Shown piece after piece: positions 7,337-14,643 of a DNA stretch of 64,000 nt. The translations under genes were made by a program, and so were the position numbers. Origin of the DNA: Affinundibacterium nitidum. GTDB taxonomy: Bacteria; Pseudomonadota; Gammaproteobacteria; Burkholderiales; Burkholderiaceae_D. Below the pieces are notes generated by a model. The model was not told the origin of the DNA and made no database searches. It saw nothing but the letters and a program-made list of their open reading frames with translations. The stretch lies in assembly GCF_014284155.1 (NCBI RefSeq), contig NZ_JACOFZ010000008.1, positions 1 to 64,000 of the forward strand. The letters are read 5' to 3'. Position 1 is the stretch's first letter, and each line of letters starts with the position of its first letter.

Positions 7337-9493
7337 TTGTTCAAAAGACTAGTTCTACCCGCTGCCCTCCTCGCCATCAGCGCACAGGTGCAAGCAGACG
7401 AAGGCCAATGGCAACCCTACCAACTGCCGCAACTGAAAGCCGAATTGAAGAAAATCGGCATCAGCATTCCAGCAGAAAAACTGGCGGATTTATCAAAGCA
7501 CCCGATGAGTGCGATTGTTTCTACTGGTGGTTGTTCCGCCTCTTTCGTTTCTAACGAAGGTTTGATCGTGACCAACCATCACTGCGCTTATGATGCGATT
7601 CAACGCAATTCCAGCGCCAAGAAAAATTATATCAATGATGGCTTCTTGGCTAAGACCCGTGCTGAAGAGTTGCCAGCTGGCGAGAGTACGCGCATCTACA
7701 TTACCGACAAAGTCGACAACGTCACTAAGGAAATCACTCAAGGCTTAGGCGCTAACTTGAGTGGTCGTGAACGTCGCGAACAAATTCAAAGTCGCATCAA
7801 AAAATTAATCGCAGACTGCGAGCAAGATAAAGCTTACCGCTGCTCTGTACCGAGCTTCCATCGCGGCTTGGAGTACTACCGCATTCGCCAAATGATGATC
7901 CGCGACGTGCGCTTGGTTTATGCACCGCCCGATATGATCGGTAACTACGGTGGCGACATCGACAATTTCGAATGGCCGCGCCACACCGGTGATTTCTCTT
8001 TCATACGTGCTTACGTCGGTAAAGATGGCCGCCCAGCAGATCCATCCCCTGATAACGTTCCTTACAAATCCAAGGACTTCTTAGTCGTGTCTGCGGAAGG
8101 TATCAAGAATGGTGATCCAATTTTGTTAGCCGGTTACCCAGGCCGCACTAGCCGCTACAAATTACCTTCTGAAATTCGCTTTGCTCGCGATACCGATTAC
8201 CCTGTACGTGCAGCAGAAATGTTGGCCGACATCGCCACGATTGAAGCTGCCACCAAGGGCAATGCTGATGATGAAGTGCGATATGCCAGCGTGGTCAAAG
8301 GCATCAATAATCGCTTGAAGAAAACGCAGGGCTTGATCGACGGCTTTGCACGTAAAGACATCGCTGCCATCAAAGATGGGCAAGATGCCGCCTTCCGCAA
8401 CTGGTTGATCGGTTCTAGCAAAACTCCAGCGGAAGCGAAAGGCCTGCTCGCTAAGCTTGACGCCATCATTGCAGAGGATATGGCTTTATCTCAAGAAGAG
8501 TTAGCTTACGGCGTTGCCACCAATAGCGATCTCTTCAACAGTGCTCGTGCTTTGTATCGTCTGGCAATCGAGAAAGAGAAGCCCAATGCACAACGTGAGT
8601 CTGGCTACCAAGAGCGTGATTTAGCCTTCATCAAGGGCCGTTTAAGCCGTCTCGAGCAATCGTTCGTGAGCAAAGTCGATCAAGCCCGCTTGCAAGCTGC
8701 ACTGCAGCGTTACGCCAAAATGGCTAAGCATCCGCAAGGCTTAGATGCGCTCTTACCAAGCGTTGAAGCAGCCGCAGACTTGTACCAAAAAACGCAGTTG
8801 ACCGATACGGCGAAACGTTTAGCCTGGATGGAAAAAGATCGCGCCGCTTTCCAACAATCAGATGATGCCTTCATTCAATTGGCATTGAAGTTACACGATA
8901 TCGGTATGTCTTTAGAAAACCGTCGTAAGGAAGTAGACGGCCAACTCGACTTCATCATTCCACAATACATGGAAGCCGTGATTGCATGGAAGAAGAGCGA
9001 AGGCAAGCCAGTCTATCCAGATGCCAACAGCACGCTACGCGTAACTTACGGCACAGTCGGTTCCTACTCACCACGCGATGGCGTCACTAAAGGCCCGTTC
9101 ACGACGGTAGAAGGCATCGCTGAAAAACACACAGGCAAAGATCCTTTCATCGCTCCATCTAACTTGTTAGCTGCGATTAGAGAACAACGTTATGGTGTGT
9201 TCAAAGATCCTATCCTCGGCACAGTACCTGTCGACTTCTTAACCAGCGCTGACACCACAGGTGGTAACTCTGGTTCGGCAGTGATGAACAAGCGCGGTGA
9301 ATTGATCGGTTTGAATTTCGATTCCACCTACGAATCCATCACCAAAGACTGGTACTTTGATCCGAAAATCACCCGTGCGATCCACATGGATATTCGCTAC
9401 ATGCTGTGGGTGATGAAGGAAGTCGATCATGCTGACAATATTTTGAAAGAGATGACGATTAAGTACCCTAGAGGTGTAAGCAATAAGAAGTAA
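7337..9493 (+). CDS. S46 family dipeptidyl-peptidase (DPP7/DPP11 type)
   Basis: 718 residues, the normal length for S46 exopeptidases, which remove dipeptides from the N-termini of peptides in the periplasm. The start is TTG at 7337 with AAGGAG six bases upstream. There is a signal peptide (about 1-20). The chymotrypsin-like catalytic residues are visible: His in TNHHCAYDAI (His82 probable), Asp in the block GGDIDNFEWPRHTGDFS, and Ser645 in TTGGNSGSAV. The S1 specificity position 18 residues after the catalytic Ser is Ser663 (GLNFDST), neither the Gly of DPP7 nor the Arg of DPP11. Specificity is therefore not predictable. It is monocistronic, ending at a strong terminator. Confidence 0.95.
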   Translation: MFKRLVLPAALLAISAQVQADEGQWQPYQLPQLKAELKKIGISIPAEKLADLSKHPMSAIVSTGGCSASFVSNEGLIVTNHHCAYDAIQRNSSAKKNYINDGFLAKTRAEELPAGESTRIYITDKVDNVTKEITQGLGANLSGRERREQIQSRIKKLIADCEQDKAYRCSVPSFHRGLEYYRIRQMMIRDVRLVYAPPDMIGNYGGDIDNFEWPRHTGDFSFIRAYVGKDGRPADPSPDNVPYKSKDFLVVSAEGIKNGDPILLAGYPGRTSRYKLPSEIRFARDTDYPVRAAEMLADIATIEAATKGNADDEVRYASVVKGINNRLKKTQGLIDGFARKDIAAIKDGQDAAFRNWLIGSSKTPAEAKGLLAKLDAIIAEDMALSQEELAYGVATNSDLFNSARALYRLAIEKEKPNAQRESGYQERDLAFIKGRLSRLEQSFVSKVDQARLQAALQRYAKMAKHPQGLDALLPSVEAAADLYQKTQLTDTAKRLAWMEKDRAAFQQSDDAFIQLALKLHDIGMSLENRRKEVDGQLDFIIPQYMEAVIAWKKSEGKPVYPDANSTLRVTYGTVGSYSPRDGVTKGPFTTVEGIAEKHTGKDPFIAPSNLLAAIREQRYGVFKDPILGTVPVDFLTSADTTGGNSGSAVMNKRGELIGLNFDSTYESITKDWYFDPKITRAIHMDIRYMLWVMKEVDHADNILKEMTIKYPRGVSNKK

Positions 9494-9512
9494 TCGCTGA
9501 AGTATGCGAAGG

Positions 9513-9551
9513 AAAACGGCGAAGTCACTGTTCTGTGACCTCGCCGTTTTT
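9513..9551 (+). terminator. Intrinsic terminator after the S46 peptidase
   Basis: Outer stem AAAACGGCGA / TCGCCGTTTT, one A/C mismatch, inner stem GTCAC / GTGAC with a 6-base loop, then T-run. It starts 20 bases after the peptidase stop. Confidence 0.9.
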
Positions 9552-9696
9552 GTGCTCGTGACCTTACAACTACCTTCTACTACAATATGTCGATTCGACC
9601 CAAAGCAAAGTCAATCAATCGTCATGCATCATATTTAGATCCGATAGTACTGACCGTTTGCTTAAATCATACACAGCTTTTATTGGAGCAATGCTG

Positions 9697-10731
9697 ATGA
9701 GTTTTATCGTCCAAGTCACTGACATAGCTTTACCTAGCGATGCCGCTCAACGCCAAAAGTTAGTTAGTAGAATAATCGAGGAATTTCATGCGAGCGATGG
9801 AGAGCCTAGCGCGAAGTTCGCTCAGCTTTATCAACAACTGGTTGCACAATATCCCTGCTTGTCTTCCTACAAAGATGGGACTGACGAATGTGTGTGGGGC
9901 GACGCGCCTTTGATCAACAATTTTGGTCAGCGCATTGCTATTCTCGATATTGTTCAAAACGAAGAGCAAGTACTAGCCTCGGTTTTAAAATTGGCTGGTG
10001 ATCTAGGTTTAAAAGTCATCGAGACACAATCAGATACCGTCTATTTTCCGAATACACCAGAGACACAATCCTTCATCGTTTCACATGAAAAACCAGTACT
10101 CAAAGAAGAGCCACTGACAGAAAGAAGTGTGTTGCATTTCATTGTTGAGCGTTTGATGCCAATTTTAGAGCCTGCTGGGTTTACTTGGAAAAACAGAGAA
10201 AAATGGGCCATTAGAACGGCTGATTACGGAACTCAATGTGTATGGCTTGGGGTTGAAAAAAAACGAGATATGTTCGTGCTCTATATTACGGCTAGGTTTG
10301 ATATCCCATCAGTGTGTGAAGTGGCAAAACTCATTACTGGTGATTCTTCGGAAACAGGTTGGATCGGCTGTAACTATTTATTTTTTACTGGCCAACATAC
10401 TCCTCCTAAAGTGTCTAGGTTGGAGGACTTGGTTCAGACAACTGAAATAATCGAAGTACTAGTAAAGGAAAAAATTCTCCCCTTTTTTGAAACAACATTA
10501 TCTATGATCACTTTGAACAGTTCTGTCAATAATTCAGAAAAGTGCAAATTCTATTTGAGTAATTTCCTTGTACAGGCAATGTCATTGGCATACTTGGCAC
10601 AACCGGCAAGAATTCAAGAAACAGCCGATATCTATCGTGGTTATGTCAAATTTAGAAACTACCCTGAAGAGAATATTATGAGAATCAATCAACTTGTGAA
10701 TAGACTTATTGATCTTAATCCCACACTTTAA
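9697..10731 (+). CDS. Hypothetical two-part cytoplasmic protein (DUF4304-like tail)
   Basis: 344 residues from the ATG at 9697, chosen because GGAG lies 8 bases upstream; in-frame starts at 9658 and 9691 fit worse. No signal peptide or membrane segment. The N-terminal half (to about 120) contains YPCL, a DECVWGDAPL stretch and LAGDLGLKVIETQSD, a layout I associate with uncharacterised immunity-like proteins. The C-terminal half (about 130-260; LMPILEPAGFTWKNREKWAI) weakly resembles DUF4304. The gene is visibly more AT-rich than its neighbours and stands alone between a terminator and a convergent gene, which suggests horizontal acquisition. No toxin gene is adjacent. Function unknown. Confidence 0.65.
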   Translation: MSFIVQVTDIALPSDAAQRQKLVSRIIEEFHASDGEPSAKFAQLYQQLVAQYPCLSSYKDGTDECVWGDAPLINNFGQRIAILDIVQNEEQVLASVLKLAGDLGLKVIETQSDTVYFPNTPETQSFIVSHEKPVLKEEPLTERSVLHFIVERLMPILEPAGFTWKNREKWAIRTADYGTQCVWLGVEKKRDMFVLYITARFDIPSVCEVAKLITGDSSETGWIGCNYLFFTGQHTPPKVSRLEDLVQTTEIIEVLVKEKILPFFETTLSMITLNSSVNNSEKCKFYLSNFLVQAMSLAYLAQPARIQETADIYRGYVKFRNYPEENIMRINQLVNRLIDLNPTL

Positions 10732-10884
10732 GCGTACGTAACTCGGACTAGCGCAAACGCCACCGGAGACAATTGATCAAAATGATAATGTTGAGATGTG
10801 CAGAGCGTGGCGCGATTCTTGGTACATCACAGTTAACGAACATAGTTTTGCCACCCACTCCGAGTGCGCTGTCGCTAATCGGAG

Positions 10885-11844
10885 CTACGTCTGTGCTCCT
10901 ATATTTTTTGCAGATGTGCGCGCCTTAGCCTTAGCCTGTAACTTCCCATTGATGATCGCTAGAGGCGCCGCCTGACTAATCGCCAGCACAGCCGGATGGG
11001 TAATCTTGCGTTGCACAGTAATCGCGTAAAAATGTTCTTTGATTTCTTCGGTGCTACCCACTAATTGCAAATCGTATTGACGCGTAATCATGTCGGCAAT
11101 GGCGCTGGGTTTGGCGAGGAAGCCGACACCTGCTTGGCCGAAGGCGCTCATCAAAGCGCTGTCATCGAATTCACCGGCAATACGTGGGCGCACCCCCTTT
11201 TGTTCGAACCATTGCAATAATCGAGAGCGTAGAGCGGAGTCTTCACCAGGTAGCAATACGGGCGCGCCATTGAGGCAAGCAGGAAAATTCTGCGGATGAA
11301 CCTCTCGCAGCGCTGCCGTCGCGAAGAAACTCAACCCGCATTCACCGAGTGGATGACTAAATCCTCGAACTTTGGTCGACGGAGGTAGCGGCGTATCGGT
11401 GATTACGATATCGAGTTTGTGGCGCGCTAAGTCACCCAATAAATCATCTAATTTTCCCTCGCGACAGTTGATGCGTAAGGTCTGCGGCAGGCTTAAAGCA
11501 GGCTCTAATAGTTTGTAGGCGACCGCTTTCGCTACGGCGTCTGAAACGCCGACGCGCAATTGCACGGTACGTTCCGTCGGATGGTGCTGTAGTACTTGTT
11601 CAAGCTCTTGGCCTAGCAGGAAAATCTCTTCGGCATAGGCAAAGACCAAGCGCCCCGCCTCGGTCAGTTCGAGGTTCCGTCCTGACTTCTCGAACAAAGC
11701 TTCGCCTTGGATGTCTTCAAACAGACTCAATTGCCCGCTGATGGTTTGTGGGGTTACATGCAACTGTTCGCTCGCCCGCGCGATGCTTCCACATTTGGCA
11801 ACCGTCCAGAAGTAATGCAAATGTTTGTAATTAAGGTTGGCCAT
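10885..11844 (-). CDS. nhaR: LysR-type transcriptional activator NhaR
   Basis: 319 residues. The N-terminal winged helix-turn-helix (MANLNYKHLHYFWTVAKCGS, then LHVTPQTISGQLSLFE, residues about 1-65) and the effector domain with SGRNLELTEAGRLVFAYAEE, ECGLSFFATA and GEFDDSALMSAFG match NhaR of Escherichia coli closely by recall. In E. coli NhaR responds to Na+/Li+ and activates the nhaA antiporter gene. Here there is no nhaA in the window, so the target is elsewhere or different. AAGGAT precedes the start. The gene is divergent from the BI-1 family gene across 319 bases, which a LysR protein might bind. Confidence 0.9.
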   Translation of the reverse strand: MANLNYKHLHYFWTVAKCGSIARASEQLHVTPQTISGQLSLFEDIQGEALFEKSGRNLELTEAGRLVFAYAEEIFLLGQELEQVLQHHPTERTVQLRVGVSDAVAKAVAYKLLEPALSLPQTLRINCREGKLDDLLGDLARHKLDIVITDTPLPPSTKVRGFSHPLGECGLSFFATAALREVHPQNFPACLNGAPVLLPGEDSALRSRLLQWFEQKGVRPRIAGEFDDSALMSAFGQAGVGFLAKPSAIADMITRQYDLQLVGSTEEIKEHFYAITVQRKITHPAVLAISQAAPLAIINGKLQAKAKARTSAKNIGAQT

Positions 11845-12163
11845 AGCAATCCTTGTGAATGAAAGTCGTTAGCTATTGCATGTCATTTCCGCTTAGGCGT
11901 GAATCTCGATAAGTAATATCAAACGACTCTAGATGCTTAGCTGTGTTGGCATGACTCTAATCATATGCCCCTAGCTAAAGCGGAGACATCGCCATACACA
12001 TCGAAAAAATCGATGTATATCACAATTATATTCGACTTTTATTGTTTATCGTGGCGACCTATACTGCCGAGACTCAAACAGAGTCTATTTGAATTTCGTT
12101 CAGCTTCGGATTCAAGTAGTGAATGTAAAAAAGCTTTTTCTTGCTTGTTTTCAGGAGAACATC
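11845..12163. other. Divergent intergenic region nhaR / BI-1 gene
   Basis: 319 bases holding the two divergent promoters. Short palindromes such as CGAAAAAATCG (12002-12012) are visible. No LysR T-N11-A box or promoter can be defined confidently. A longer in-frame start for the plus gene at 12089 lies here but has no ribosome site. Confidence 0.35.
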
Positions 12164-12850
12164 ATGAGTTTCTTAGACCGCCCTCTTAACCGCGACGCGC
12201 AAACCGTAGCTTATTCGGATAGCCGTAACATCGCTGGGCATAAAGTACTACGCAACACGTATATGTTGCTGTCTATGACTTTATTGTTTTCAGCGATCAC
12301 TGCTGGACTAAGCATCGCCTATTCATTGCCAAGTATGGGGATTATCGTCACCCTAGTTGGTTACTTTGGCCTCTTATTCTTGACCACTAAGTTGCGCAAT
12401 AGCGCATGGGGTATTTTGTCCGTATTTGCCTTAACTGGCTTCATGGGCTTAACCCTAGGCCCTATCATCACGCGTTACCTTGGCATGCCGGGTGGTAGTG
12501 GCATCGTCATGAATGCAATGGGTTTGACCGCCGTCATTTTCATGGGCTTGTCTGCTTATGTATTGGTTAGCAAACGTGACTTTAGTTTCATGGGTGGCTT
12601 CTTGGCGATTGGTGCTTTAGTGGCATTCGCTGCTGGCTTAGGTGCAATCTTCTTTGAGATCCCGGCTTTGTCTTTGGCAGTATCTGCTGCGTTTGTCTTG
12701 CTGATGTCCGGCATGATCTTGTTCGAAACTAGCAACATCATTCATGGTGGCGAAACCAACTACATCATGGCGACGGTTAGTTTGTACATCAGTATCTTTA
12801 ACTTGTTCACGAGCTTATTGCATTTGCTCGGTTTCGCGGACAAAGAGTAA
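12164..12850 (+). CDS. Bax inhibitor-1/YccA family membrane protein
   Basis: 228 residues from the ATG at 12164, which has TCAGGAG just upstream; the longer in-frame start at 12089 is rejected. After a polar N-terminus (about 35 residues) there are seven hydrophobic segments, as in the BI-1/YccA/YbhL family (TMBIM-like). Characteristic features are the conserved small-residue helices and the C-terminal segment FETSNIIHGGETNYIMATV with its acidic residues. Family members leak protons or Ca2+ or, like YccA, modulate FtsH proteolysis; the role here is unknown. Monocistronic, with a terminator directly downstream. Confidence 0.92.
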   Translation: MSFLDRPLNRDAQTVAYSDSRNIAGHKVLRNTYMLLSMTLLFSAITAGLSIAYSLPSMGIIVTLVGYFGLLFLTTKLRNSAWGILSVFALTGFMGLTLGPIITRYLGMPGGSGIVMNAMGLTAVIFMGLSAYVLVSKRDFSFMGGFLAIGALVAFAAGLGAIFFEIPALSLAVSAAFVLLMSGMILFETSNIIHGGETNYIMATVSLYISIFNLFTSLLHLLGFADKE

Positions 12851-12860
12851 GTTTGCTCAC

Positions 12861-12909
12861 CGGTGGTGGCCAGCTGACGGCTCTCAACCATGGTTGCCAC
12901 CGTTTTTTT
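12861..12909 (+). terminator. Probable intrinsic terminator after the BI-1 gene
   Basis: CGGTGG (12861-12866) pairs with CCACCG (12897-12902), followed immediately by seven T. The loop is long and can pair internally (GGTTG / CAACC). Confidence 0.7.
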
Positions 12910-12948
12910 ATTCTAGAAGTAAGTGGTTGTCTCGATTGGCAGTAAAGC

Positions 12949-13035
12949 TTGTTATTCCTGCGAAGGCCTGAGTCTAAGGCGATGGCTCGACACAAAGTCG
13001 AAAGCCACTAGATTCCCGCCTACGCGGGAATGACG
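12949..13035. repeat. Extragenic palindromic element with ATTCCCGC hairpin
   Basis: A near-palindromic block. The right end contains ATTCCCGC-CTAC-GCGGGAAT (13012-13031), a perfect 8-bp hairpin. The left end (TTATTCCTGCGAAGGC, from about 12952) is a degenerate reverse complement of the right end, so the whole element can fold on itself. The core resembles the dispersed repeats containing GGATTCCCGCGTAGGCGGGAAT found between genes in many Beta- and Gammaproteobacteria. It is non-coding and probably one of many genomic copies. Confidence 0.7.
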
Positions 13036-13090
13036 GCACCCCCAATCGAAGTCGATTATTAATGACTCACAAAAATTTTTCACAAAATTC

Positions 13091-13193
13091 AAAGATTTAC
13101 GCAAGCCTGTTCCAACAAAGTCAATATGCGGGTACGCTAATGCAGCAAGGCAAGGCGAAGTAACAACGCTGGGGCTGGTTTACGTAAATCTTT
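13091..13193 (+). promoter_or_regulatory. Structured 5' leader of the terC gene
   Basis: AAAGATTTACG (13091-13101) pairs perfectly with CGTAAATCTTT (13183-13193), closing a domain of about 80 bases; AAGCC / GGCT extends the stem inside. The right arm ends just before the ribosome site (AAGGGAG) of terC, so folding could affect translation. TerC/Alx genes are often controlled by yybP-ykoY manganese riboswitches, but I could not match the conserved loops of that class. It may be another leader RNA or a small mobile inverted-repeat element. Confidence 0.5.
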
Positions 13194-13205
13194 TAAGGGA
13201 GTTAT

Positions 13206-14171
13206 ATGTTTGAATCTGTTGCTCAACCCTGGATGTGGGGCGCCTTCATCGCTTTCGTTTTAGCGATGTTAGCGCTCGACATCTTCGCACTCGGTGGTTC
13301 CAAGTCACATAAAGTTGGTGTGAAGGAAGCTGCTATTTGGTCTATCGTTTGGGTGTCATTGGCCCTGCTGTTTAACGTCGGCATGTATTTCTATTTGAAA
13401 GACATGGTGGGCGAAACCATCGCGATGACCAAGTCGATGGAATTCCTGACAGGTTACGTGATTGAGAAATCACTTTCTGTTGATAACGTTTTTGTGTTCT
13501 TACTGATTTTCGGTCACTTCGCGGTACCAGAGCAGTACCAACGTAAAGTTTTGTTGTACGGTGTACTCGGCGCGATCATCATGCGCGTGATCATGATTTT
13601 GGCTGGTAGTTGGGTTGTCTCGCAATTCTCGTGGGTCCTCTATTTATTCGGTATCTTCTTGGTTATTACTGGCTTGCGCATGTTGGTTGCGGCCGAAAAA
13701 GAGCCAGATTTAGAAGCTAACCCCGTGTTGAAATTTGCGAAGAAGATTTTGCCCTTTACTAAGGAATTTCACGAGGAAAAGTTCAGCATCATTGAAAACG
13801 GTAAGCGCGTCTTCACCCCTTTGTTATTGGTGCTGATCTTGATTGAGATATCTGACGTAGTGTTCGCGGTTGATTCAATTCCGGCGATTTTCGCAGTGAC
13901 GACAGACCCATTCATTGTGTTCACCTCGAATATTTTCGCAATTATGGGCTTACGTGCTTTGTATTTCTTGTTGGCTGATATGGCAAACCGCTTCCACTTA
14001 TTGAAGTTTGGCTTGGCTTTTGTATTGATGTTCGTTGGTATGAAAATGCTTGTGGTGAAATGGATGCACGTTCCCACTAATGTCTCTTTGATGGTGATCG
14101 GTGGTATTTTGACTGGTTCTATCGTGGCTAGCTTGATCGCAACGCGCAATCAAACACCAGAAAAGAAGTAA
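13206..14171 (+). CDS. TerC/Alx family integral membrane protein
   Basis: 321 residues with about nine hydrophobic segments. The TerC hallmarks are present: two repeats each carrying acidic residues inside membrane helices (EKSLSVDNVFVFLLIFGHF near 83-101 and ILIEISDVVFAVDSIPAIFA near 214-233). Alx and other TerC proteins are linked to Mn2+ export, to metalation of exported enzymes, and historically to tellurite resistance. The start has AAGGGAG six bases upstream. The gene is monocistronic, with a structured leader and an intrinsic terminator. Mn2+ homeostasis is the most likely role (inference from family). Confidence 0.93.
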   Translation: MFESVAQPWMWGAFIAFVLAMLALDIFALGGSKSHKVGVKEAAIWSIVWVSLALLFNVGMYFYLKDMVGETIAMTKSMEFLTGYVIEKSLSVDNVFVFLLIFGHFAVPEQYQRKVLLYGVLGAIIMRVIMILAGSWVVSQFSWVLYLFGIFLVITGLRMLVAAEKEPDLEANPVLKFAKKILPFTKEFHEEKFSIIENGKRVFTPLLLVLILIEISDVVFAVDSIPAIFAVTTDPFIVFTSNIFAIMGLRALYFLLADMANRFHLLKFGLAFVLMFVGMKMLVVKWMHVPTNVSLMVIGGILTGSIVASLIATRNQTPEKK

Positions 14172-14227
14172 GGACATCGTAACGAATTAAGCTGCACGCT
14201 TTCCCTTATGGAGTTCCCTCCATATTT

Positions 14228-14264
14228 TGGCGCCAATGCTCTCGGGCAAAGGCGCCATTTTTTT
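14228..14264 (+). terminator. Intrinsic terminator after terC
   Basis: Stem TGGCGCC / GGCGCCA with a 16-base loop followed by seven T. Confidence 0.92.
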
Positions 14265-14493
14265 GCCTCTTTCCCTAGGCTAAATCTCGCCTTCACCAGT
14301 TGCCGGCAGATCTTTTTTCTATTTACTAATACGACTTGCGCATAACAAAGCTGCGTTCAACATGTCTTTTACCTAGGAGACAGCTCACAAATTACCTATA
14401 AAACAATGGTTTCTCAACGCAAAAGTGGCCTTTTCCACCCTCACACTCAACACGGAATCCCAGCCAAGAGCAAAAAACGAGGACTTTTTGACG

Positions 14494-14632
14494 TATAATC
14501 TTATTTTTCCTGCGCCGATTTGAGACTCAGATTGCGGGCGCGTAATAAGTGCAGCTAAAAGGTAGTGAACATTTACCCATCGCACACTGATTACCCGATC
14601 CGCGCCTCTGCTCGATCGGGTTTTTGTTTTTA
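14494..14632 (+). promoter_or_regulatory. metH leader: promoter-like -10 and attenuator-like hairpin
   Basis: A consensus TATAAT (14494-14499) would start a transcript near 14506. About 85-110 bases later lies an intrinsic-terminator hairpin, ACCCGATC / GATCGGGT (14593-14600 / 14614-14621) followed by a T-rich run, ending 12 bases before the metH ATG. Upstream, GCGCC / GGCGC (14512-14516 / 14537-14541) can form another stem, and GGTA at 14561 can pair either with TACC at 14574 or with TACC at the base of the terminator. This looks like transcription attenuation, possibly by an unrecognised riboswitch. It is neither an obvious cobalamin nor SAH riboswitch. No good -35 is visible. Confidence 0.55.
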
Positions 14633-14643
14633 GCGAGCTACTT

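Noticed and set aside
13091-13193. Naming the terC leader a yybP-ykoY riboswitch
   Set aside because: The family context fits, but the conserved loop sequences could not be matched by eye.
14494-14632. Naming the metH leader a cobalamin or SAH riboswitch
   Set aside because: Neither consensus could be found in the sequence.
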